Made by a program: the position numbers and the translations under genes | Notes under the pieces: model-generated | What the model saw: the letters and a program-made list of their open reading frames with translations, nothing else | The model's database searches: none | What the model was told of the DNA's origin: nothing | Shown: positions 11,865 through 23,519 of the stretch, one piece after another | Numbering within the stretch: the first letter of the stretch is position 1 | How the letters are laid out: every line of letters begins with the position of its first letter | DNA from: Cristatella mucedo | Taxonomy: Eukaryota > Bryozoa > Phylactolaemata > Cristatellidae | DNA length: 64,000 nucleotides | Direction of reading: 5' to 3' | NCBI GenBank assembly: GCA_009760855.2 | Contig: WPIO01000042.1 | Coordinates: 2,804,001 to 2,868,000, forward strand

Positions 11865-14045
11865 TTTGTCGAATTGCGAAGGATCGTAATAGATTGCAGT
11901 ATTTCCCCGAACCATATCATTTGATTAACGTACATTTCCAGACACTGTATGTGCGCAATGGCTTAAAATGATGTGGGTCCACTTTATTCACAGTGCTCTG
12001 TACTACGTTTTTAAAAGGAAAGCATTAAGAATTCTATTTCGGGAATTTTGCATTGGATTGCGATATTGGCTGGGCAAATCTCAGTCGATTGCAATGCAGT
12101 TTTAGAGAAAGAGCGTTCGCAATAGCATCTCTTTGTTGTAACGTTAATATAACATGCCGCAGCAAGAAGTCAAAGTTGGAGCTTTGGTGCAGCCAATTTC
12201 TGTCGATTAATGACGGATGATAGTTGCTTTCAGTATTTTCATCGGATTTTTCTGACGATTGTCAAGTATTGACCATAAGTTAGTGTTTAATGGATTGAAA
12301 TTAAGCGGTTGCAATTTAAACGCAGTGCACTGTAATGCGAAAGGAAAATTGGAACCTTGCACAGCCATTTCTGGTTGATTTGAGACGGATCTTAATGAAT
12401 TGCAGTATTTTCAACGGCCATTGCTGTGAATTACCACGCCTCGCGGAAGATTTACCTGCGAAATTGATTAAAATTAAGCGATTGCACTTTAAGAACAATG
12501 CACGGAAATATGCATTTTAAATTGGAGCTTGTCGCAGCCAATTTTTAATTGATTTTCGGTGGATCGTAATGAATTGTAATGAATCCGATGAATGAATGGA
12601 TGGATGAATGAATGAATGGATCGTAATGAATTTGGGCCTCCGGCTATTGCTATTAATTGCCGTAAATGATCCGAGATTTTAAGTGCGAAACCGGTTAAAA
12701 TAACGCGCACGCACATTACACGCAGAAAATTCTTATACGCTATGAGAAGAAGCTTAGCGCTGCCGATTTCTTGTCGATTTGCGGTGAATGATGATGAATA
12801 GCGGCTGTGACCTGAGCCGTTGCTCTCGATTGCCATGCCTCGCCTGAGATTGAAAGTTCGCAATAGGACAACAAATCGTTCGTTGCACATTAAGAGCAGT
12901 GCGGTGTAACACGTAAGGAAATTTAGAGCTCCTCAAAGCCGCTTTCTGACCGCTTGCGAGGGGTTATAAGGGATTGCCATATTTTACCTGACTTTTGCTG
13001 TCAAGTGCGATGAATCACTCGAGACGGCACATGCACAATGGGTTAAAAATATGGGCACACTTATTAAAATAAACAAAATTGTATATGCAATAACCAATTG
13101 GAGCTGTGCTGCAGCAAATTTCTGGTCGATTTGTTGTGAGGGGTCAAAATATTAATAATAATAATACATTTGTATAGCGCCCTCAGAGAACAGGATCTCT
13201 CTTTAGGTACTTTAAAGATGCTGCATAGATAGCCTTACCAAATGATTGATGGTTGATCCGCAAGCAGCAGGCATTGTGTAAGCAGGTAAATGCACACGAA
13301 GAACCGATCACAAAGATCCACAAAATACTGTAGTAAACAGGTGCGTTTTTTAGTTGACGGGATAACTTCTTTGGCCGGGACCACCGCTGTCGATTGACCT
13401 GCACTGCTTGAGATTGGACATACGTAATGGGTAAACGACTTTGCACTTTAAAAAGCAACGCTGTAATATGCTTTGGATGGTAAACCATTCGATCAGACAC
13501 TTTCTGTTGATTTGTGAGGGATCATCATGGGTTGAGGTCTTTTCCGTTGCCAATGCTGTCGATTGCCATGCATTTCCCGAGATTTTAAGTGATTATGGGT
13601 TAAAATTATGTCGTGGTACGTTAAAAACCGCGCGCTTTGATGCGGAGTCAAAATTGAATCTTTTGCCGAGTCAGCTACTAGCCGTTATGTATCGCATTGC
13701 CGAGTACTGCGGTATGCAATGCCCCCTGGCTATTGCAGTCGATGGCGACGACGAGTCCGAGATCAAGCACAACACAATGGCACATCTTGAGTGCACCGTA
13801 AATAGTGTATAAAGCAGCAATAAGTCCAAAGCGGAGCTATGCACAGCCAATTTCTGGTCAATTTGCAACGATCGCACTGAATTGTGGTATCGGCCCTGGC
13901 CATTACATTCAATTGCAGTGGATTTCCCGACAAAATAGGATTCGTACTGGATTACAAATTCACTTTAAAAATGGTGATTCGTTATTTACAACCGGAATGG
14001 CACCTTTGCCAGGCCAATTTCTGATCAATTTTTGGTAGGTGATTT
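11865..14045 (+). repeat. Satellite B, diverged tandem array with about 174-bp units
   Basis: A recurring anchor near GCAGCCAATTTCTGGTCGAT, followed by GATCGTAATGAATTGCAGTA, appears near 11868, 12190, 12361, 12533, 12755, 12930, 13105, 13490, 13665, 13843 and 14015. Most steps are 171-178 bp. The second half of each unit reads about GATTTTAAGTGCGCAATGGG, then a TTAAAAACAGTGCACTGTAA block. The 222-bp step contains a GAATGAATGGATG insertion (12585-12625), and one step is widened by a LINE relic (13153-13368). Units differ substantially from each other, so the array is old. Confidence 0.85.
13153..13368 (-). mobile_element. Old LINE family A 3' fragment inside satellite B, antisense
   Basis: AATAATAATAATACATTTGT, then TAGCGCCCTCAGAGAACAGG and a decayed reverse hairpin. 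It then continues through antisense 3' sequence resembling the ..CACTAAATGCTGTCCTAAAT.. region of other copies. Confidence 0.7.
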
Positions 14046-14049
14046 CTAG

Positions 14050-14990
14050 GACTATTTCTTGGTCTATTTCTGAGGACGGCTAAGCTCTTTTAGCACTGCT
14101 GTGAACTCTGTGGCTCACTTCCGGCTCGACCGAGCTACACGGTATATGGCTGCTCGTGCACCGGCGACGGACGAGCTGTGCTCGCTCTTTGTTAGTCGTC
14201 AACCACAGATTGATGATGCCATCCAGAGTGGGGATGGTCCAATGTCTTGGTTGGCAGACGTAAAAAATCACTGATATAGACTCCTTTTGAAGGCGAGCCT
14301 GGTTGTCCGTAAACGTAGCTTGTGAGCCAGCCCTTCCAACGGGCAATCTAGCAAACCTTTCTTAATGTTTTAAAACCCTTAAAGGATGAAAAATGAAAAA
14401 CTATTCAAAATTAGTTACAAGATTGTTTGATAGTAAAGTTATTAAGAAATATTTTGAATGAACAAGTTAATTTTGAATTTTGACTGTGCCAGTGCACGGC
14501 TTGCCTACACATTCAAATTAGTGCTCGCAGAAACACATAAGAAAGCTGTGCTGCAGCCTTGCCGTCTTTAGCAATGACGTCGTCTCAGTCATCCACTGAA
14601 ACGGTCCAATCGCGAGGAGTGTGCGAGTACGATGCACATCGGATGTGCTAAACAGCTCGGTAATTTAAGAAGGCTGGCGTCTCCTGTTTCGTCCAGTCTA
14701 ATATGAGTTCATCTTTCTGTCTTGTCGGTATGTACTTCCGACGCTTGATGTGCAACAAAAAAGAGCAGCGATCCAGCAGGCCTTCTGTCGGATTCCGATT
14801 TTGCCACCTGCGGTAATGCATGAAGAAACGATGCGAGTTCTGCTTCTCAGCAAAGCTACTCTGAGTTCGCGAAGTGGTTTGAGTAAGTTAGTTTATAGGT
14901 CAACCGATCCTGATGCATGAGAAAGTCGGACAATCCAGTCAAATCCGATGGCAGTGCTAAACTTAAATCGAGTCCCGCGAATGATTGAAG
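14050..14990. other. No recognised feature; one minus-strand open frame
   Basis: A minus-strand frame of 88 codons (14080-14346) includes the peptide VCQPRHWTIPTLDGIINLW. I do not recognise it, and no splice partners or homologous block were found nearby. The remainder separates satellites B and A. Confidence 0.35.
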
Positions 14991-14994
14991 TACA

Positions 14995-17426
14995 CTACTA
15001 TACAATGCCACACAGCCCCACTTCTACAGTAAACATTAAAAATTGCGGTTTTGATTCCAAATAATACAGAATGTTGTTCTGGGTTTCGCCTCAGAATCTC
15101 ATCTCGTGCGATGGCGCTTTCGCGTACTCATGCTAAGGCCTCCAATTAGTGAGATAGCTTATTCACATATTCAAAACAGCGATACATCTATCTTTTCAAA
15201 AAAGGCTTAGTGTAATTGAGATTTGATTTCAAATTATAGATAACAGTATGCCAGGTTTACCACCTGATTCCAGCCGATTGCACTTTCGCGTCCTCGTGCG
15301 ATGACCGACCTAAGATGGCCCGTATCCTATTGCAGCCCACAAAAGTCGAAGTGCAATTCAGCTGCCGTCTCCACAAACAGCTTCGGGCAACGGCGGTTTA
15401 AATTCAGAATGATAGAGAACAGTGTTTCACGTTTTCGAAACCAAATTTAATGCGATTGTGCTTGCACGCTTGCATATCAAAGCCTCCAATGGCCCGGCCT
15501 AGACGGCAGCCCTAAAAAATTGACCTGTGATACAAATGCTACAGCCATAAAAAGCTTTGCGCAACTTCGGTTTTGATTTTAAATTTTATATACCATTGCT
15601 GCAGGTTTGACATTCAAATTTCATGTAATTCCGTTACCCCGTTCTCATGCTATGGCCTCCAGTGGTCCAACTCAGCCAACCTCGCTAAATATGAGTACTT
15701 CCATGCAGCTTCTGCTGCCATAATTAGGCATCGAGCTAGTGCAGTTTTGATTCCACATAATATAAAATAGTTTTTGGGGTTAAAATATTAAATTTCATAT
15801 GATTGTGCGCGTGCTTTCTTGTGTAAATGGCCACTAATGGCCCCGCCCAGCGAGCAGTTCTTAATTTTTGGTCTGCGATACAGCTGACATTTTCTCAATA
15901 GGCATGGCATAACTCGTTTTGATTTCAAACTACTGCAAAACAATGCTCCAGAGTTATTTAGGAAATATCCTGCGATTAAGCTTTCGCGCCCCTGTTCATG
16001 TTATGGCCTCGGATGGCCCGACCTAGAGAAACCCCAAATATTCGAACAGTAATGCAGCGGCCATTTTTAAAATATACTTTGTGCAACTGTGTGTTTGATC
16101 CCTAATTGCAGAAAAGTGTTTCGGGTTTACTTACTCAATTGCATGCAAAAGCACTGGCCCCGTCTTTATACTATGGCTTCCAGTGGCCCGGTCAAGCCAG
16201 CCTCCCGACATATTCATAGTGCCTACAGCTCCTATTGCCTCCTCGATATGGGATGTGTAACTGGTTTTAATTCCACATTTTAGAACAGTATTCCGGGTTT
16301 ACCTAACACATTTTCAAGCGAAGGTAAGCATACGTTCTTGTGCAAATGGCCTGGAATGGCCCAGCCCTAAGAGCATTCCTACATTTTTGGAAGCGATACA
16401 GCTGCCATATCTACAATAGGCATCGCTCAACTGTGGTTTTGATTTCACATTATAGTAAACCGTGTGCAGGTTTTACTCACACGATTTTATGCCATTGTGC
16501 ATCGGCGTTCTTGTGCGAAGGGAAAATCCTCATATGACCGTGCCCAACGAGCAGTTCAACATTGTCTGTCTAGGACACAGCTGCTATTTCAATAATAGGC
16601 ATTGCAGAGCCGTGGTTTTGAATTTAATCTACAAAAAAACAGTGTTCTTGTTTTCCCAATAAATTCCTGTCCGTTAGGTGTTCACATTATCCCGCTTTAA
16701 ACTTCAGTAGCCCGGGCCATCCAGCTCCCTTAAATACTTAAACTAAGATATGGCTACCATTTTTATGAAAGGTTCTTGCAACTGTGGTTTTAATTTCCAG
16801 TTATAGAAAACGTAGCTCAACGTTTACCCGCTAAATTTCGCATGATTGCACATAAGCGTTCTCGAGCTTATGGCCTCCGCTGGCCCAGCCGGCCCAAAGA
16901 TTTGCGACTGCGATACACTCACCATTTCCACAATAGGCGTCGCTTCGCAACTGCAATTTTCATACCACATTATAGAAAATCGTGTTTCGGGTTTACCAAC
17001 CAAATTTCGCAGCACAGCGCCAGGACGCTCTACTACTATGGCCTCCAGTGGCCAGGGCCAGCCAGCCTCCCTAAATATTTGAGTTACGATAGCTCCCATT
17101 TCTAGAATATGAGCCGTGAACCTGCGGGTTCGATAGAAAACAGTTTAAAACCGCATTCCGTGCTCACCTTCCCAATTTCGTGCCACTTGCGTAGGCGTTT
17201 CCATGTTACGGCCTTCGTACACTCGGGTCACCTTCACCTTCACCCGCCTAGATTGTTAGCCTAGTATACGTCTGCCATTTTCATAATAAACGTCGCGAAA
17301 CTGCGATTTTGATAACACAATATATTAAACCTAGAAGGCTTTACCAACTACATTTTATAGCACAGCGAATATGCAATCTCATGCTATGTTCTTCGATGGC
17401 TCGACCTTACCTGCTCTTTCAAACTG
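14995..17426 (+). repeat. Satellite A, forward array, about 14 units of about 173 bp
   Basis: The anchor CAGTGTTTCGGGTTTAC and its variants occur near 15070, 15243, 15417, 15590, 15768, 15938, 16112, 16287, 16458, 16636, 16805, 16975, 17140 and 17325. Other conserved blocks in order are CTGTGGTTTTGATTCCACAT, GCGTTCTCGTGCTATGGCCT, CCAGTGGCCC, and GCGATACAGCTGCCATTTC with AATAGGC. Individual units are clearly diverged. Open frames found across the array follow no family and are fortuitous. Confidence 0.9.
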
Positions 17427-17428
17427 AG

Positions 17429-17461
<33 letters not shown>

Positions 17462-18975
17462 TTGCACTTAATAAAGCGCCCTCAGAGAACTTAATCTCTT
17501 TCTAGGCGCTTTACATTTGCTGCAAAGTGATACGCAATAGAATAGTAAGTAAAATCATGCTTGAAAAACAAACAAAATGAACAATATGGTTAGGGGTTAC
17601 ATGCACAGGGTCAGCATGCAAATGTGGTTAGTGGCAGCATGCACAGTGTCAGCACGCATAAACACATCAAGGACGAAACACAGGGACCCACTAAATGCTG
17701 TCCTAAATAGGTGTGTTTTTAAGTTTCTTTTAAATGTGGTCAGGTCAGGGGATGTTCTGGTGCAGGTCGGGAGGGAGTTCCAGGCTTTGGGAGCATACGA
17801 GCTAAATGCACGGTCTCCAAAGGATTTAGGGTTTGTACGAGGTATTTCTAGACTGTTGGATTCCGAAAAGCGAGTGGTACGATGCTTGGCCTGATGGGGT
17901 AGTATATCTGAAAGATAGGCTGGAGCCATAGAATGAAGAGACCTAAAAGTGAGCGACAAAACCTTGAAGTCAATCCGTTGCTTGACTGGTAGCCAGTGCA
18001 GGTCGGCGAGAAGTGGAGTAATGTGGCAACTGCGACGCTCACGACAGACAAGCCTAGCTGCAGAGTTTTGCACGAGCTGCAATCGCCTGATCGCACATGC
18101 TGGTAGGCCAGTAAGCAGTGAGTTGCAGAAGTCGAGACGAGATGTCACGAATGCATGGACCAACTTGGACGTGGTATCCTTATCTAAACAAGCCCTAATG
18201 TTAGCAATGTTATGAAGCTGAAAAAAGGCTGATTTGACTGTGGAGCTGATGTGGTCGTCTAACGAGAGGTCGCTTTGGAATATGACACCTAGATTTCGAG
18301 CTGATTCAACTGGAGAAATGCTGGCAGAGCCAATTTTGAAAGTCAGCCTTTCCAATTTCTGAATAACACTAGGTTTGCCCATAACTAGTAAGTTAGTTTT
18401 TTATCATCGTTTAGTTTTAGAAAATTTGCTGCCATCCATGATCGGATGTCATCAATGCATGCAGCAAGTGAGTTGAGAGAATTTGAGGTGCTCGAAGGCT
18501 GGGAGGGATCAAAGCAAAGGTACAACTGAGTGTCAGCCGCATAGAAGTGAAAGCCTAGATTGTGCTTGGCAATCACATCAGCAAGAAGGAGAGTATAAAC
18601 CGTGAAAAGGACCGGACCTAGCACAGAGCCCTGAGGTACTCCATATTTCAGAGGTACTTCAGATGATCTTTGTCCATTCACGTCAACACTCTGGAGTCTC
18701 CCACTGAGATAGGACCTGAACCACTGCAGAGCAGTGCCAGTGATGCCCAGGCGAGATGAGAGGCGCTCTAGAAGTACTTTGTGATCGATGGTATCAAAAG
18801 CTGCCGAAAGATCGAGCAAAACAAGAAGAGACACTCTACTCATGTCTGCATTCCTAAGTAGGTCGTTGTATACCCGAAGCAATTCTGACTCTGTGGAGTG
18901 ATTAGCCCTAAAGCCAGACTGGAACTTACTAGCAAGGTGTGAGGTTTCGATATACGAGTTCAGATGCAGCTGCAG
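17427..18975 (-). mobile_element. LINE family A copy inserted in satellite A, 5' truncated
   Basis: The (AAT)n tail at 17429-17462 and the hairpin mark the 3' end. On the minus strand the reading frame carries the reverse transcriptase and C-terminal domains. It begins at HLNSYIETSHLASKFQSGFR and passes LLDLSAAFDTIDH, YGVPQGSVLGPVLF and LGVIFQSDLSLDDH to the NSLPTC..SPDLTTFKRNLK end. The catalytic box is YAAD rather than YADD. Two extra A bases in the A-run near 18400 shift the frame. Nucleotide identity to the 58505-60265 copy looks very high, so both are relatively young. Satellite A resumes on the far side, so this is a simple insertion. Confidence 0.93.
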
Positions 18976-19144
18976 CGGCATTAAAGAACTACGATTTTGA
19001 TTATAGAAACTATGTCTCAGACTTATTGACATAATTGTCAAACGATTGGGCATAGACGTCTTCATTCTATATGATTCCAATGACCCTGGCTAGCCAGCCT
19101 GCTGATTTATTCCAAATGCAATACAGCTGGTAATTCTACACATT
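18976..19144 (+). repeat. Satellite A remnant between two LINE insertions
   Basis: It contains ACTACGATTTTGATTATAGA, ATTGTCAAACGATTGGGCAT and CAATGACCCTGGCTAGCCAG, then GCAATACAGCTGGTAATTC. This is the normal block order of about one satellite A unit, cut by a LINE on each side. Confidence 0.8.
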
Positions 19145-19256
19145 CCTCCCCGCGCTAAAGAGCGGCCTCGGGCGACTCCTAGCGTGGTGTGGACCTTTAC
19201 TTGATTTCTCCGTAATACCTTCGGGTATTCCGCTGCTATCTTCGCTGTGACTATTT

Positions 19257-20510
19257 ATGAGCTGTCCTCGGATATGCTACACAAAACAGGACCTGCTTAG
19301 CATAAGATGCGATGTCGCCATTAGTCGATACCTACCGGCGGGCCTTCTCCGGCGGGTCAGTGAGAACCTACCTGCATCCTGCGTTCGCCCCATCAACAGC
19401 TCAGCTATCAAACCTACGACTCGTAAGTTTAAAGCGCTAAATAGTACTTGTTGCGGTAGTAGCCCACCCGCTGTAGCCCAGCACGTTGTGAAACGTCGTC
19501 CCACGGCCGTTACCAAGGTCCAATTCAAATTCGAAGAGCCAGCGTCCGCCGGGCCGGACGCAAACGATAGAGAATACGAGCCACTTCTTCGCCGTCGCCC
19601 AGTTGTTGAACAGCCTCTTAAATTCCGCCTACTAAATGTCCGCTCGCTAAAAACCAAGGGGTTACTTATCCGCGATCAGGTGGTCCAGGAGAAGCTAGAT
19701 GCATTTCTGCTTACCGAAACCTGGATGACGCCTTATTCCAGTAGCTGTATTTCCGAGACCACCCCACCCGGGTTCTCATTCTATCAGTCCATGCGTTCTG
19801 ACAAGGTTGGGGGCGGGGTTGCAATTGTTGTTCGCGAATCGTTTGGCTATAAAATGTGCAGTTTCTCGCATGGGTCATCGTTTGAATCGGTTGCTATCAG
19901 GTCTTCATCAAAGACAATGCCTCTCACCGTTGTGATATACCGGCCTCCTTCTGGCTGTCTAAACTTGTTTATAGAGGAGTTTTCAGAGTTCCTCGCTAAA
20001 ATATTTGTGTGTGACAGGCCGCTACTGATTGTAGGAGACTTCAATATTCACGTTGACAACCCTAGCAACAGCCAGGTCCGCTCATTTCTTGACTGTCTGG
20101 AGAATCTTGGTTTGGCCCAACACGTTAATCATAGCACCCACGTCGGTGGGCACATTCTAGATCTCGTGATCACTAAGGATGTCCTCCCCACTGACTTTGT
20201 GGTGTGCCCACTGACCCTCTCAGATCGTTGCTCGGTCTCGTTTACTGTTCCTGCTCCCTCGTACGTGCAGGGTAATGTCGAATTTGCCAAACGACGTAAC
20301 ATACAAAGCATTGACTTGGACAAGTTTTTGAAATCTGTTTGTGATGCAGGCCTTCTTGATCTGCATTCAGACTCGACCGGCAGCCTCAATACCCTCACTG
20401 ATGCGATGAACATGACACTCAGGAGCGCTCTTGACAAGCATGCTCCCGTTCGCTCTATCCGTGTTCAAAGTCGTCGAGATTGCTTTCAATTTACAAAAAA
20501 AACTCCTTAA
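19257..20510 (+). pseudogene. LINE family B N-terminal region and AP-like endonuclease
   Basis: The frame starts at an ATG and has a leader of about 120 residues without a recognised domain. An APE-type endonuclease follows, which nicks target DNA to prime reverse transcription. Visible motifs are LLNVRSLKTK (metal-site Asn), LLTETWMT (catalytic Glu), VVIYRPPSG, LIVGDFNIHVD (Asp and Asn) and the final SD-x motif. The last reads LSDRCSVSF, with Arg where active enzymes have the catalytic His (SDH). The change fits one C-G base transition, CAT to CGT. The frame then runs into a shift around 20490 and stops at 20510, while the real continuation is in the frame that begins at 20431. Confidence 0.9.
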
Positions 20511-22428
20511 GATGCGCCGTGTTAAGCGCAGGCTGGAACGTCGTTTTAAGAAATCGGGGTCTGAGGCAGACCTAGTCAATTTTAAAGACTTCCTTCGAGT
20601 TTACACCCGAAAGCTTAAAAAAGCCAGGGCTTATTTTTTCATTAGAAAACTGAATTCCTGCCAGTCGGACACTAAACAGATTTATAAGACAGTAAACCAT
20701 TTACTGGCCAATGCTGTGAGGTCTGACTCCCCAGATATTAAGGGCTCAGCCGAAAAGTTTTCAGCCTTCTTTACTGAAAAGATTGTGCACATTCGTGCCT
20801 CTATTAAGCCCCCTCCGACAAAAGCAATCACCGTTCCTCAACCTGTGACCTTTCTTAAAAGGTTCTCCGAAGTTTCTGCCAGTGATGTGGCTGCCTTAAT
20901 AAGGTCTAGCAAAAAGAGCTCGTCTCCTGAAGACCCTATACCTTCATCTCTGTGGTCTTCACTAGCAGACCAACTTAGCCCTGCCATAACCAAGATTTGT
21001 AATGCTTCTTTGGGAAAAGGGGTCGTCCCCAAGTCCTTCAAATCGGCAATCGTTAGACCTATTCTTAAAAAGCCTGGATTAGACACAGAGGTCCTAGCAA
21101 ACTATCGTCCAGTTTCCCTTCTCCCGTTCTTATCAAAGATTCTTGAAAAAATTGTTGCTAAGCAGCTAGTTGAACATATTAAAAAAAATGGAATGTCAGA
21201 AACATTTCAATCAGGTTTCAAGAGGCAGCACTCCACTGAAACTGCTCTCCTCCGTGTTAACAATGACATTCTACGTGGCAATGACGACGGAAATGTCACT
21301 GCCTTAGCTCTGCTAGATCTGTCTGCTGCCTTCGACACCATTGATCACGAAGTTCTGCTTGAAAGATTGAGAACAACGATCGGTCTGGCAGACGAAGCAC
21401 TGGCGTGGTTTAAATCCTACTTGTCTGATCGTGTTCAATCCGTGTCGTGTGGGGGTCAGGTCTCACACAGAAGGGTCACCTGTGGAATCCCTCAAGGGTC
21501 TGTACTTGGTCCCTTACTGTTCTCCATTTATACGCAACCTCTGGGAAAAGTGATTAAGGCCCATGGAATAGGATATCACTTCTATGCTGACGATACTCAG
21601 TTGTATTTGTCATTCAAACCGTCGGAATCTGCTGCAGCAACTGAGAAACTGAATGCTTGCCTTGCCGATATTCGATCCTGGATGTCGGAAAACTTCCTGA
21701 AATTAAATGACGATAAAACCGAACTGCTTCTCATAGGACACCCTAAGCGTGTGGCTGGATTAAAAGGCTTTGCTGTTCTAATAGGTGATGCTATTGTGCG
21801 ACCTTCACCACGTACTCGAAATCTAGGTGTCGTATTCGACAGCTGCCTCAATTTCAAAAGCTTCATTCAGAAGACTGCCTCTACAGCTAGCCATCACATC
21901 CGATCCCTATCCAAGATTAGAAGCTGTCTCCCACAGTGGCTTGTAAAAAATTTAACTAGCTCTTTAGTTCTGTCTCGGCTTGATTATTGTAATTTCCTTT
22001 TGGCTGGGCTACCAAAGAAAGCTATTATGCCACTACAGCGGACTATGAATATGGCTGCAAGGCTGGTCTTCAAGTCCCAGCGGTTTGAGCACGTGTCAGC
22101 TTTGCTGAAAGAGCTAGAATGGTTGCCGGTTGAGCAAAGGATACAGAGCAAAGTTCTTACGCTGACCCACAAGGCCCGCCACGGCTTGGCTCCTTCATAC
22201 CTAGCTGAACTGCTGCATCAGTTTCAGCCTGTTCGCGCCCTCAGGTCCTGTGTGGACAATAAATTAGCTGTCCCATTCCTCCGCTTAAAGACAGTTGGCG
22301 ACAGAAGCTTTAGCTCTGCAGGTCCTAGACTGTGGAACTCGCTTCCACAATTCTTACGCAACGACATGTACTCTCCAACTGCCGACTATGGCACATCTTT
22401 TTCAGCGGTCCTGAACTGCTACTTCTAA
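20431..22428 (+). pseudogene. LINE family B reverse transcriptase and C-terminal domain
   Basis: This 665-codon frame is open to its TAA. Its first 25 or so codons overlap the endonuclease frame and are probably not native. The true polyprotein continues across the shift near 20490 into KMRRVKRRLERRF. Reverse transcriptase blocks in order are VRPILKKPGLD, NYRPVSLLPFLSKILEKIV, FQSGFKRQHSTETALL, LLDLSAAFDTIDH, CGIPQGSVLGPLLF, HFYADDTQLYLSF (intact YADD catalytic pair), FLKLNDDKTELLLIG and RNLGVVFDSCLNF. The later DYCN, LEWLPVEQRIQSKVLTL and RSFSSAGPRLWNSLP blocks are typical of the C-terminus of CR1/L2-type elements. The catalytic part looks intact even though the whole element is not. Confidence 0.92.
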
Positions 22429-22621
22429 GCTACTCACTACCTCAACTGCTCTCCTAACTCTGCTATGCTTCCCACTTTCTCTTTGTTGCGTGAGACGAAG
22501 TCTGTTGGGTACCGAATGCGTACCGAAAGCCGCGTAGGCTGTGAGTGGGCTATACAAAACTCTCCTGCGTAACACCCACACGGTCTTTATGACTTGGTGG
22601 AGTTACTGACGGAGATACATT

Positions 22622-23270
22622 ACACTAGGCGGGGAGAGCTGTAGTTTTGATTCTATATAACAAAAAATTGTGTTTTAGGTTTGCCAAACAAATCTCATGC
22701 CATATTGCACAAACTTTGCCACTCCTCGGTGCACTCGTATTTCGGACTGCAACAAAACGTCGCGGAGCCAAGCCGAGGCCGTTTCCACAAACGCATTCGG
22801 ATGCAGCTGCTTGCCGTTTGTCATCCCTTGTCGGTGAGGGTTTCCTGCGATGGCCAACTTTCCCCATGCGCCAGGATCCCCTGACAGGTATTAAGGATTG
22901 CCCTTTCAAGGGGACCACATACCACAAAGCAGAAGCGGGGCGCTATGCGGGTTGCTGCAAATAAACGTACCGAGCTCAACGATTTGTTCCGAGCTCAACA
23001 GTTCCTTTAGGGGGCCGAAACACGATTATCCATCGGCTAGAGAGTGGAACAATCGTTCACTACGGTTATGCTACGACCCGCTTCGAGAGCCCGCTGCTCC
23101 ATGAGCGGTATCGTGCACCATCCTCCAATATCTTGGCACGCCCTACATTTTTAACTGCAATATAGATGTCATTTCCCCAATAGGCGTCGTTCAGTTGGGG
23201 TTTGATTCTATCTTATAGATGACTATGTTTCTAGTTTACTCACCAACTTATTTCATGGTCGTCGGCGTAT
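22622..23270 (+). repeat. Satellite A, forward units with a foreign insert
   Basis: Satellite A blocks resume immediately after the LINE (GCTGTAGTTTTGATTCTATA, then TTGTGTTTTAGGTTTGCC). They are broken between about 22790 and 23130 by unrelated sequence, and return with TAGATGTCATTTCCCCAATA, GGCGTCGTTCAGTTGGGG and TTTCTAGTTTACTCACCAAC. I could not identify the insert. Confidence 0.75.
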
Positions 23271-23519
23271 AATCGTTAGCATGGCAAGTTAATAATGAAG
23301 AGGTCAAAGGGGTAGTGGCTAATGAGCCGTTGGATGCCATGTGAACTCAAATACAACCGTCAAATTATATTGAAAATATTTCCGCTACATTAGGAAGCAG
23401 TGTGCAGTAATAGAGACTTCGAATCGAAGCTGAAGGTGTTGCTCGTATTGGTGCGGGAGCTGCATCAAAGTTTTAAAGCCTGAGCGGATCACACTGAGTC
23501 GGGCAGTCGAAACCGTTAA
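23271..23519. other. Junction between opposed satellite A arrays
   Basis: The satellite changes orientation across this stretch, which has no clear satellite block. It holds no recognised gene or transposon end. Confidence 0.5.

Larger units (their letters stand above)
19145..22621 (+). mobile_element. LINE family B, near full-length element
   Basis: This is the most complete retrotransposon of the window. A GC-rich leader (19145-19256) precedes a 417-codon frame and then a 665-codon frame. The 3' untranslated region ends in an AGCC-loop-GGCT hairpin, GGGCTATACAAAACTCTCC and GGAGATACATTACA. Satellite A flanks both sides, and a short duplication (ACAC) may mark the target site. Endonuclease, reverse transcriptase and the 3' structure are all present, but the endonuclease lacks a key histidine and a frameshift separates the two frames. 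This copy therefore looks inactive. Confidence 0.93.

Noticed and set aside
16824-17105. Open frames of 78-91 codons on both strands of satellite A
   Set aside because: They do not persist between neighbouring units, so they are chance frames in a non-coding satellite.
14995-17426. CRISPR-like array
   Set aside because: The units are about 173 bp, diverged throughout, with no short identical repeat separated by unique spacers, and the DNA is animal.
22790-23130. The insert in satellite A as a named transposon
   Set aside because: I could find neither inverted ends nor a target duplication, and no second copy in the window.
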